Below are positions 1-6,026 of a stretch of DNA of 6,300 bases, one piece after another. The notes under the pieces were generated by a model. It saw only the letters and a list, made by a program, of their open reading frames with translations, was not told the origin of the DNA and did not search any database. Origin of the DNA: Methylacidiphilaceae bacterium (lineage in GTDB: Bacteria; Verrucomicrobiota; Verrucomicrobiia; Methylacidiphilales; Methylacidiphilaceae); NCBI GenBank assembly GCA_028687155.1, contig JAQUAR010000098.1, positions 1 through 6,300 of the forward strand, in the 5' to 3' direction. Both the position numbers and the translations under genes were made by a program. Positions within the stretch are counted from its first letter, which is position 1. Every line of letters begins with the position of its first letter.

Positions 1-406
1 CTTCCCCCATGCGCGCCAAGCTCAAGGCCGAGAGGATGCAGACGGCATAGGCGAAGAAGAGCATTCGCTTCTTTCTGCCCAGGACATCTGCCATCGCGCC
101 GATCATCGGGGAAGAGAAGGCGACCAGCAGTTGGGAAACAAAGAGAACCAGGGTCCACAGCCAAGTCCCATCGACTCGATGGGCGCAAATGACGCGAACG
201 AAATAGAGGGCGAAAACCAGATCCACGATGACGGTCGTGAAGGAGGAGCTGCCAATGTCAAAACAGCTCCAGGCAAGGCGCTCCCAGTTCCCTGCCGGCG
301 ATGCACCGGCGGAGTCGCTCGGTGGAGAGGGGGGATCTCCTTCCGAAGGGTACGAGGTCTTGCCGGGGATCGGTTGTGGACGGCGGACTTTGAGCCAGCT
401 CACCAT
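1..406 (-). CDS. MFS transporter, UMF1/Atg22-like family (N-terminal part, runs off the left edge)
   Basis: 135 codons of a membrane transporter are visible; the rest lies beyond base 1. Residues 1-40 are a Pro/Ser/Gly-rich, probably disordered cytoplasmic tail. The conserved part starts at NWERLAWSCFDIGSSSF (40-56), which resembles the 'AWALYDWANSAF' opening of UMF1/Atg22-like proteins. Hydrophobic segments at about 52-72, 83-103 and 115-131 look like TM1-TM3. The TM2-TM3 loop GAMADVLGRKKR (103-114) is a good major-facilitator motif A (G-x3-D-x2-GRKxR). Yeast Atg22 exports amino acids from the vacuole; the substrate of bacterial relatives is generally unknown, so none is assigned. ATG at 406 is the only ATG/GTG/TTG in this frame between the preceding in-frame stop and the conserved domain, apart from the GTG right after it. 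No good Shine-Dalgarno sequence precedes it. It follows the cytochrome gene by 81 bases on the same strand. Confidence 0.8.
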   Translation of the reverse strand, partial: MVSWLKVRRPQPIPGKTSYPSEGDPPSPPSDSAGASPAGNWERLAWSCFDIGSSSFTTVIVDLVFALYFVRVICAHRVDGTWLWTLVLFVSQLLVAFSSPMIGAMADVLGRKKRMLFFAYAVCILSALSLARMGE

Positions 407-423
407 GGGGCGAAGGCTACCAT

Positions 424-449
424 AGCACGCTGGTGATCCGGGACGTGCT
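424..449 (-). other. Small inverted repeat in the cytochrome-transporter gap
   Basis: A perfect 6-bp dyad (AGCACG / CGTGCT) with a 14-base loop lies between the cytochrome stop codon and the transporter start. No T-run follows it on the minus strand, so it does not look like an intrinsic terminator. It ends about 17 bases before the transporter ATG and could affect translation start, or could be chance. Confidence 0.2.
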
Positions 450-487
450 GAGAAAAGCAGGGCCAGGACGAGATCAGGCGCCCGCCG

Positions 488-2899
488 TTACTTCCAACTT
501 TGGAGAACGATCTTTCGGGATGCCGGATAAGGATACTTTCGCAGAAGCTCTTTTACCGGCAATTTCTCGTCTCCTTCCCGCATGTAATGCAGGAGAACGA
601 CCGAGGCCCAGTAGTCGTTGGCATAGTCCGTCCCGGCTAACAAGGTGGGAACCCCCTTCTGGTTGACCGTATGACAGGCGACGCAGCTGACGGGCCCCGC
701 ATAGCGGCCGTCCGGAGAATACTGCAAGGCAGCCTGATGGGTGGTCAAATCGACTGTTTTGGCTTCTCCTTCGTAGCGGACTGGATAGAGACCGTGAATC
801 GATTCATGGCAGGACTGGCAGGAGAGCGCGCCATGCGCTTTTGAGTAGCGGTAGAGTGCGTATTTGTTGGGCTGGTCGATAGGAAAGTATTTGCCACCTT
901 TGCTTTCCACAAATGGCGCGGCGTGGCAGGTCGCACATTTGGGCTCGGCGGCGGAGAGCCACCAATCGCTTCCCCCGGAAGCGCTCTCGTAGGAAACCGG
1001 GCTCCCTTCTCCCGCATTCCACGGCAATAACTTAAGGTTACCTTCCTTATCCTTGGATGCCCGGACGAGCGTCGCACCCTTGTGATCCGCGTAATAGATG
1101 TAGATCGGGTTGTTTCCGTTCTTGATGGTTGGGTCTGCCATTTCCAGAAAACGCTGGATCTCCCCGCCGGCAACCGCTTTCCGGATCTCCTCCACGCCCT
1201 TGTCTCTTAAGGTCTTGCCCTTTTGAGAGACCACGTCGTCGAGATCATCCCACTTGTAGAGTTCGTTCGAAAGCTGATTGTGGCAGTTGGTGCAGGTCAG
1301 GCCCCGCATCTGCGGGATGGGCTTGCCGTTTTCATCCCGCTTGCTGACATTCTCCAGGTACCAGTTGCCCAGGGAATTGAGGAAAAAGGGAGGCTGAACC
1401 TCCGGGTTGGTATGGGCATCTCTTCTGAGATAGCAGCCGCCTCCGGCGATTCGTTGATCGGAGTCCGCAAATTTGTTGTTTCCGTAGGAGTCGGTGATTT
1501 GAAACGGGTTGGCCTCAAAATCGTTCATCTTGGGATTCTGCCAGTGCGTAGGATGACATGCCTGGCAGGAGACCGTTCTGCCCGCCTTGTCGTTCATGTC
1601 GGCCAGAAAACTCGCATGCGCCGCGTGGATCGACGCCGCAAGCGGCTTTGCCTTCGTGGTGGGATAGCCCGTTGCCCCCGGTCTCGGTTCTTGCAGATTG
1701 CCGGAGACATTGTCGCCGTGGCAGTCGGCACAGTTGACCGACCCGACGCTGCCCAGCCGGTTGGACGAGGCATTCGGGTTGTACTCTTTGAGAAAGTGCG
1801 TCCCGAACATCCTGTCGTGGAGCTCGAGAAGGTTAATGGAAGAGGATGAGAGCCTCGCCATGTAGTCGGATTCATCGGGATAGTTCTTTTTCCAGTAGTC
1901 GTATTCCTTCTCGAAGAGGGTCATGCCGGCCTGCTTGGCGAGCTTGGCCCCCTTCCCGTTCGCGGAATGGCAGATCACGCAGTTCGGGATATCGACAGGA
2001 TTCGTGCCGATGAACTGGACAGGCTTCCCGTCTACGAGGATCGGCTTGCCCTCTTTGTCGTGCAACTGGACGGTCGAGTATTGGTAGGGCTGAAAGTCCT
2101 GGTTGGTTACCGACCGGATAGTTCCCTTCCTCCTGGAATCATAGAACGCGGTCAAGGGAAGGCCCAACGCGTCCCAGACATTCGCCGCCGTTAGCGTCAA
2201 CCGGACATTCTTGACGTCCGGGATCAGTGAATCGGTGAAGACGATGTCTCCGCCTTGGTCCCCGGCATAATCGAGATAGCCCCCCGCGAGCGGCTTCCCC
2301 GATGGGCCGGCATCCACGGGGATCTCGAGGTCTTTGCCGATGTGGATCCTCTTCTCGATCGACCAGTCCTTGGGAATCGTGCCTTCGAGATCCTTGTAGA
2401 TAAAAACATGCTCCCAGACGTAGTTCGCCATGTTGTCCCCGGGGTCGGACATGGTTCCGTTGCCGTTCACGTCCTTGAGGACAGACCAGTACTTCATCTT
2501 ATTCCCTTCAGAATAGCTGTTGTCCCGCAAGAAATAGTAGAGCTTGACCTGATCCGCCGGAGACAAGAGCCTCGGCCGGTTGCCATTCCTGCCGGACTGG
2601 ACGGCCTGCGCTTGGAAGGAATTATAGGGCGGGATGACACAGCAGTAGGAGATATCGAATCCCACGCAGTGCATCCCGAGTTCGTAGTTGATGAGGATAT
2701 TGTAGGGATTTTTCGGCTGGTATGCCTTGAGGGTGAGATGCGTGAGCTCGTCCTTGATCTCGACGGGCTCCAACCGGTCGAGACGGAACGGTGGATTGGG
2801 GTCGTAGCTCGCGACCTCGGCTCGCGTCGGAGCAGGAAGGCCAGAGGCAAGCAGAGCCAGAGCCACGCAGAGAAGCATTCGTCCGTTCGGTGAGAGCAT
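488..2899 (-). CDS. Exported seven-heme (multiheme) c-type cytochrome
   Basis: 803 residues. Residues 1-27 form a Sec signal peptide (hydrophobic core MLLCVALALLASGL, likely cleavage after TRA). There is no lipobox Cys at the cleavage site, so a periplasmic or secreted protein is expected. Seven CXXCH heme c sites begin at Cys307 (CVICH), 390 (CADCH), 445 (CQACH), 536 (CTNCH), 655 (CATCH), 694 (CQSCH) and 739 (CVACH). Many other His residues could be distal ligands (for example 361, 368, 425, 428, 452, 496, 606, 689, 702, 721, 771). The first 306 residues carry no heme motif. They contain a Cys-rich stretch (GMHC at 75-78, YCC at 85-87, then PPYNS) and a calcium-loop-like DVNGNGTMSDPGDN at 143-156. 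Around heme 6, 'YRYSKAHGALSCQSCHESIHGLYP' style spacing (683-706) resembles the C-terminal module of large environmental multiheme cytochromes, as I recall them. The expected role is electron transfer outside the cytoplasm; the partner is unknown. ATG at 2899 is chosen for its AAGGGG Shine-Dalgarno at 9-base spacing; Met8 is an alternative. Confidence 0.9.
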   Translation of the reverse strand: MLSPNGRMLLCVALALLASGLPAPTRAEVASYDPNPPFRLDRLEPVEIKDELTHLTLKAYQPKNPYNILINYELGMHCVGFDISYCCVIPPYNSFQAQAVQSGRNGNRPRLLSPADQVKLYYFLRDNSYSEGNKMKYWSVLKDVNGNGTMSDPGDNMANYVWEHVFIYKDLEGTIPKDWSIEKRIHIGKDLEIPVDAGPSGKPLAGGYLDYAGDQGGDIVFTDSLIPDVKNVRLTLTAANVWDALGLPLTAFYDSRRKGTIRSVTNQDFQPYQYSTVQLHDKEGKPILVDGKPVQFIGTNPVDIPNCVICHSANGKGAKLAKQAGMTLFEKEYDYWKKNYPDESDYMARLSSSSINLLELHDRMFGTHFLKEYNPNASSNRLGSVGSVNCADCHGDNVSGNLQEPRPGATGYPTTKAKPLAASIHAAHASFLADMNDKAGRTVSCQACHPTHWQNPKMNDFEANPFQITDSYGNNKFADSDQRIAGGGCYLRRDAHTNPEVQPPFFLNSLGNWYLENVSKRDENGKPIPQMRGLTCTNCHNQLSNELYKWDDLDDVVSQKGKTLRDKGVEEIRKAVAGGEIQRFLEMADPTIKNGNNPIYIYYADHKGATLVRASKDKEGNLKLLPWNAGEGSPVSYESASGGSDWWLSAAEPKCATCHAAPFVESKGGKYFPIDQPNKYALYRYSKAHGALSCQSCHESIHGLYPVRYEGEAKTVDLTTHQAALQYSPDGRYAGPVSCVACHTVNQKGVPTLLAGTDYANDYWASVVLLHYMREGDEKLPVKELLRKYPYPASRKIVLQSWK

Positions 2900-2908
2900 A
2901 GCGAACGG

Positions 2909-2914
2909 CCCCTT
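2909..2914 (-). promoter_or_regulatory. Ribosome binding site of the cytochrome gene
   Basis: AAGGGG on the minus strand, nine bases before the ATG at 2899. It supports Met1 over the in-frame Met8. It lies in the 3' arm of a small possible hairpin (about 2909-2922: GUCCCU pairing with AGGGGC, including one G-U pair), which might reduce access to the site. Confidence 0.55.
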
Positions 2915-2922
2915 GCGCAGGG

Positions 2923-2953
2923 ACGCAATCCCTACTTAGAGCAGGGATTGCGT
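2923..2953. repeat. 11-bp perfect inverted repeat, probable operator
   Basis: ACGCAATCCCT (2923-2933) and AGGGATTGCGT (2943-2953) are exact reverse complements separated by 9 bases. The repeat lies in the 68-base gap between the TPR and cytochrome genes. Neither strand has a proper T-run directly after it (the plus side has only TTGTTATG), so an intrinsic terminator for the minus-strand TPR gene is unlikely. The likely -10 box of the cytochrome promoter falls across the loop and the -35 lies just outside the repeat, as in a repressor-binding site. Arm and loop sizes would suit a dimeric regulator; which one is unknown. Confidence 0.5.
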
Positions 2954-2964
2954 TGTTATGTCAA
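2935..2964 (-). promoter_or_regulatory. Putative sigma-70-type promoter of the cytochrome gene
   Basis: The minus strand carries a perfect TTGACA (2964-2959), then an 18-base spacer and TCTAAG (2940-2935; 4 of 6 matches to TATAAT). The -35 starts four bases after the TAG stop of the TPR gene. Transcription would start near 2928, giving a leader of about 28 bases that holds the Shine-Dalgarno. The promoter would let the cytochrome be expressed separately from the TPR gene. The weak -10 is the main doubt. Confidence 0.45.
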
Positions 2965-2967
2965 GAG

Positions 2968-4959
2968 CTATTCCAAGAACTTTTCGAGGCCGACGTCCTT
3001 GGGGAGACCCAGGTTGAGAGCGTCTTGGTAGTGGCGCTTGGCCAACTCCTTGGCCGGAGGCTTTTGCGTGGCGTAAATCACGGCGAGATTGAAATGGGCA
3101 TCGGCGTAGTTGGGGTTGAGCTCAAGGGCACGTCGGAGCTCCTTTTCCGCGGCCTCCTGCCATCCCTTTTTCGAACAGGCGATACCAAGATAGTTTCGGG
3201 TGCGAGGATCGTTCGGATCAAGGACGATGGAGCGGGTGAGCATCGAGATCGAATTATCGTAGCGGCCCTGCTGGTAGTAGACGATCCCGAGAACGGAGTG
3301 GGAGAAAGCGTCGTTGGGATTCAGCTTGATGGCTTGTTGCAGAGCTTTCTCCGCCTCGTCATAGCGGCTCTGCTGGAAGCGAACCACCCCAAGGTTCGCC
3401 CATGCAAAGACGTTCCCCGGATCCTTTTGAAGAATCTGATCGTAGACCTTGGCCGCCTCGTCATGCTGCTGTGCATTGAAGTAGCCTGCCGCTTGTTCGG
3501 CGAGTTGACGGAGCTCGGGCGAGAGGGAGGAGGCGTTGTTGCCCTGGGCGCTACTGTCCGAGGCGGGAGGAGGGCTGTTCTGCTGGGGGGCCGAAGCGGG
3601 CTCGGGGCTCGTCTCGCCGGAGGAGGTGGCCATCTGCGAGGCGAACTGTACTGCGGAGTGATTCTCCGAAGCGGCTGTGGTGCTGGAGGCCGCCGACGTC
3701 GTCTCCGGAGCCGAAGGGGCGGGATCCACCTTCGCCGCGCTCGCAGGACCGGACTCGGAAGCGCTCGTCCGGTCCGGAGCGGAGCTTTGCGAGAATAAGC
3801 CCATCTGTTGGGCTTTTTGCTTCAAGGCAGCTACGAAAGCCTGTTTGTCCCCCGCGTCCTGCGGAGCGACGGCCGGGCCCTTCAGAAGGGCAAGCTCTTC
3901 CGGAGAGAGCGATACGAGCGGCGAGGAGAGGATTTCGAGCTGCCTTTGCACGAACTGGGAATCGACCTTGAGGGATTGAAGCTCTTCAGTGACCAGCTTC
4001 TTGGCCATCTCGCGGCGGGCCTGCTCCTGAATCTGCCGGTTGACGATCCCTCGCAGGATCTCGTTTTCCTTTTTGAGCTGCTCGTTCCCTGAGGAGGCAA
4101 AGAAGCGATGCGCCGATTCGGCCAAGCGTTGCTGAGCCGTTTCCAACTGGGACTGCAAGGAGCTCGCCGTCGATCGGAAAACTTGATTTTCCCGCTCGAG
4201 GACGGCCAGTTGCTCCTGGACGCCTTTGAGCTGATCGCGGATGCCCACCACGGCCGCTTCGTTATTTCCGGTCTGAAGAGCGCGGATCTTCCCTTCGGTC
4301 TGCGCGAGCTGGGCCTTGAGCGCATTGTTTTCCTGGAGCACGGTCGCAATCCTCTCCTCGACATTGGACGACTGCGCGATCGCCAACTCCTTACGGACGC
4401 TCTGGAGCCGGTCGCGGAGCGAGCCCGCCTCCGAGACGGCGGCTTGCAGCTTGGACTTCGTCGAGGTTAGCTCGCTTTCGAGCTGGGAGATGCGGCTGCG
4501 CAAGAGAAGAAGCTGGCGATTGCCGTTGCTTTCGGTCGATTCGGCGTCACCGCGGGTCGCGGGGACCGAATGGCTCCGCGGATTCTCCCTCGTTCCCTCC
4601 CGGGCCGACGGCGAGGAAGCCATCTCGTTCCTGTCCGGCGGTGGAGCTTCCGGTGAGGAGGAGCCCTTCTTCCGGGCATCCTCGGACAGGGCGATCTTGC
4701 CGCGGACATAACGGAGGCGGAACGCGACGATCGATGGCTCCCAATCCGGATGGTTTGTCTTGAGAAGTTCGAGCTTTCTCTCCACGTCCAAGTACTTTTG
4801 ATGGGCGGCGGCTCCCTCCCCCTTTTTTTCCATCTGTTCGGCTTCTTGCAGGCTTAGGTAGGCCTGTAGGAACTGGTCCTGAGGCGGATAGGCCGCACGG
4901 GCAGGTTGGGCGATCGCCAACAGCAGGCAAGCGAGGCTACCTCGAAGAGAGAGGCGCAT
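2968..4959 (-). CDS. Exported coiled-coil and TPR protein
   Basis: 663 residues from the ATG at 4959. Residues 1-22 or 23 are a signal peptide (MRLSLRGSLACLLLAIAQPARA) with no lipobox. In order: a charged helical domain (about 25-92, including YLSLQEAEQMEKKGEGAAA); a Ser/Pro/Glu-rich linker (about 97-145); a long Leu/Gln/Glu-rich coiled coil (about 149-342); an Ala/Ser/Pro/Gln-rich linker (about 390-478); and five TPR units (about 480-516, 517-550, 551-584, 585-618, 619-651). TPR2-4 have the canonical 34-residue period with repeated A(L)xLNPND endings. TPRs bind proteins, so a scaffold or assembly role in the periplasm is likely; no enzymatic motif is visible. The reading frame is open upstream to a TTG at 4998, but starting there would put 13 non-signal residues before the signal peptide, so Met at 4959 is preferred. 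No Shine-Dalgarno precedes either start. The gene lies 68 bases upstream of the cytochrome on the same strand, which hints at a shared role. Specific family not recognised. Confidence 0.85.
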   Translation of the reverse strand: MRLSLRGSLACLLLAIAQPARAAYPPQDQFLQAYLSLQEAEQMEKKGEGAAAHQKYLDVERKLELLKTNHPDWEPSIVAFRLRYVRGKIALSEDARKKGSSSPEAPPPDRNEMASSPSAREGTRENPRSHSVPATRGDAESTESNGNRQLLLLRSRISQLESELTSTKSKLQAAVSEAGSLRDRLQSVRKELAIAQSSNVEERIATVLQENNALKAQLAQTEGKIRALQTGNNEAAVVGIRDQLKGVQEQLAVLERENQVFRSTASSLQSQLETAQQRLAESAHRFFASSGNEQLKKENEILRGIVNRQIQEQARREMAKKLVTEELQSLKVDSQFVQRQLEILSSPLVSLSPEELALLKGPAVAPQDAGDKQAFVAALKQKAQQMGLFSQSSAPDRTSASESGPASAAKVDPAPSAPETTSAASSTTAASENHSAVQFASQMATSSGETSPEPASAPQQNSPPPASDSSAQGNNASSLSPELRQLAEQAAGYFNAQQHDEAAKVYDQILQKDPGNVFAWANLGVVRFQQSRYDEAEKALQQAIKLNPNDAFSHSVLGIVYYQQGRYDNSISMLTRSIVLDPNDPRTRNYLGIACSKKGWQEAAEKELRRALELNPNYADAHFNLAVIYATQKPPAKELAKRHYQDALNLGLPKDVGLEKFLE

Positions 4960-4968
4960 TGGGACGGG

Positions 4969-4998
4969 ATATTGTGCTTTGGACGCGTAAAAAGTCAA
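4969..4998 (-). promoter_or_regulatory. Possible promoter of the TPR gene
   Basis: On the minus strand TTGACT (4998-4993; 5 of 6 matches to the -35 consensus) is followed after 18 bases by CAATAT (4974-4969; only 3 of 6). It lies just downstream of an A/T-rich stretch of the kind that often flanks promoters. If used, transcription would begin within a few bases of the ATG at 4959, giving a leaderless or nearly leaderless mRNA, which would fit the lack of a Shine-Dalgarno. Confidence 0.3.
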
Positions 4999-5046
4999 TA
5001 AAAAGTAAATAAGCTTTCTTAAGAGCTTGTTTGTAGGCGACTAATG

Positions 5047-5071
5047 GAGAGCAGCGTGGCGTCGCGCTCTC
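5047..5071. other. Hairpin-forming dyad in the divergent region
   Basis: GAGAGC (5047-5052) pairs with GCTCTC (5066-5071). After a one-base bulge, GCG (5054-5056) pairs with CGC (5063-5065), leaving a 6-base loop. No T-run follows on either strand. It lies upstream of both putative promoters and could be a protein-binding site or chance. Confidence 0.25.
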
Positions 5072-5099
5072 TGCAGGCCCTTGCTCTCTCACGAACGTC

Positions 5100-5128
5100 T
5101 TGCCCGGTAGGTAGCCAGCGGGCATATT
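5100..5128 (+). promoter_or_regulatory. Possible trpC promoter overlapped by a 6-bp dyad
   Basis: TTGCCC (5100-5105; 4 of 6) and CATATT (5123-5128; 4 of 6) are spaced by exactly 17 bases. A perfect dyad, TGCCCG (5101-5106) and CGGGCA (5119-5124), overlaps the -35 and touches the -10, so it could act as an operator. The start of transcription would be near 5135, giving a leader of about 60 bases. It is weak on consensus alone; the spacing and position ahead of trpC support it. Confidence 0.35.
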
Positions 5129-5194
5129 TCGCTAGCGGAAGTGGAGTAGATCGTGAGCAGGAGAGCAGGTCTGGGAGCCTGACGGACGAAAAAC

Positions 5195-6010
5195 ATGCAG
5201 GATCGATTGGAGCAGATTCTCCATCGAAAAAGAGTCGAGGCCCTGGCGCTCGACGGCGAGCTTGCCCGGTTGCGGCAGGAAGCGCGCGGCCTGGGCCGTC
5301 GCTCACGCTCCTTGGCCTTCGCACTCAGAAAGCGGGAACGTATTGCCCTCCTCGCGGAGGTCAAGCGGGCTTCTCCTTCGGCGGGGGCCATTGCGCCCGG
5401 ATGCGATCCCGTAAAACAGGCGCTCCTCTACGTCGGGGCCGGGGCGGACGGGATCAGCGTCCTCACTGATGGGCCTTTCTTTTCTGGATCGGGCGAAGAT
5501 CTGCGCCAAATTCGGGCATCGGTCGATCTGCCGATCCTGCGCAAGGATTTCATTTTATCGGAAGCGCAGCTTTACCAGAGCGTCATTTTGGGTGCGGATG
5601 CCGTTCTCTTGATCGTGGCGGCCTTGTCGCAGGAGGGGCTTTACGAGTTGCATTCCCTCGCGATCGACCTTGATCTGGAGCCTCTCGTCGAAGTGCATAA
5701 CCGAGTCGAGCTCGAACGAGCCTTGGCGATCGACGCGAAGCTGATCGGGATCAACAATCGCGATCTTCGCACCTTTACGATTGACCTGGCGACCACCGAG
5801 CAGCTGATCGGCTCGATCCCGGAAGGGCGCGTGGTCGTGAGCGAAAGCGGGATCGTCTCCGGGAGGCAAGCGGCTTATCTCCGGTCCGTGGGCGTTGACG
5901 CGATTCTTGTCGGGCAAGCTCTGATGCGGTCGCACCATCCGAAGGAAAAGGTGGCCGAGTTCTATGGAGAAGGCGGGGCGAAGGGGGGATGGCGGCCGCC
6001 GGGCGGATAG
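5195..6010 (+). CDS. trpC: Indole-3-glycerol phosphate synthase
   Basis: 271 residues, a normal length for monofunctional TrpC. It converts 1-(2-carboxyphenylamino)-1-deoxyribulose 5-phosphate to indole-3-glycerol phosphate, with loss of CO2 and water, in the cytoplasmic tryptophan pathway. The (beta/alpha)8-barrel motifs are all present: AEVKRASPSAG (54-64) with catalytic Glu55, Lys57 and Ser60; LRKDF (115-119) with Lys117; VEVH (165-168) with Glu166; GINNRDL (185-191) with Asn187; and SESGI (216-220) with Ser218 in the phosphate-binding region. Roles are assigned by analogy with the well-studied Sulfolobus enzyme. The ATG at 5195 is the first start after an in-frame stop at 5180-5182. Its Shine-Dalgarno is poor (GGA eight bases upstream). 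The last 14 or so residues form an unusual Gly-rich tail (GEGGAKGGW...PPGG). trpF follows 16 bases after the stop, so the two genes are probably one transcript. Confidence 0.95.
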   Translation: MQDRLEQILHRKRVEALALDGELARLRQEARGLGRRSRSLAFALRKRERIALLAEVKRASPSAGAIAPGCDPVKQALLYVGAGADGISVLTDGPFFSGSGEDLRQIRASVDLPILRKDFILSEAQLYQSVILGADAVLLIVAALSQEGLYELHSLAIDLDLEPLVEVHNRVELERALAIDAKLIGINNRDLRTFTIDLATTEQLIGSIPEGRVVVSESGIVSGRQAAYLRSVGVDAILVGQALMRSHHPKEKVAEFYGEGGAKGGWRPPGG

Positions 6011-6026
6011 CCCAAGCTTTCTTCGC

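Larger units (their letters stand above)
4960..5194. other. Divergent intergenic region between the TPR gene and trpC
   Basis: This 235-base gap separates two divergently transcribed units and must hold both promoters. The part at about 4978-5035, nearest the TPR gene, is strikingly A/T-rich compared with the rest of the window (runs of A on the plus strand, an AAGCTT and a CTTAAG). The trpC-proximal part is G+C-rich and contains two small dyads. I saw no convincing gene, tRNA or tandem-Trp leader peptide here. Confidence 0.7.

Noticed and set aside
1223..1849. Open frame of 208 codons on the plus strand opposite the cytochrome
   Set aside because: It is antisense to five-residue heme motifs of the real gene, and its Val/Gly/Arg-rich composition looks like a shadow.
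2255..2893. Open frame of 212 codons on the plus strand opposite the cytochrome
   Set aside because: It is antisense to the signal peptide, N-terminal domain and calcium-like loop of the cytochrome. It has no recognisable domain.
2923..2953. Inverted repeat as an intrinsic terminator of the TPR gene
   Set aside because: On the minus strand the stem is followed by CCCTGCGC, not a T-run. The operator reading fits better, though a Rho-assisted or processing role is not excluded.
2953..3798. Open frame of 281 codons on the plus strand opposite the TPR gene
   Set aside because: Its product is Gly/Arg/Val/Leu-rich with no motif, and it lies entirely opposite the clear TPR-coding sequence. Long antisense frames are expected in G+C-rich coding DNA.
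5010..5023. AAGCTTTCTT occurs both here and near 6014-6023, considered as a repeat
   Set aside because: A 10-base match with no longer context is likely chance.
4937..5125. Open frame of 62 codons on the minus strand across the divergent gap
   Set aside because: It overlaps the TPR signal-peptide region in another frame and has no recognisable features.
5044..5469. Open frame beginning in the divergent gap and overlapping trpC out of frame, considered as a trp leader or small gene
   Set aside because: It has no tandem Trp codons, no ribosome binding site, and runs 275 bases into trpC in another frame.
5989..6026. ATG at 5989, preceded by a G-run, considered as an earlier trpF start
   Set aside because: It is out of frame with the KICGIT-containing trpF reading frame.
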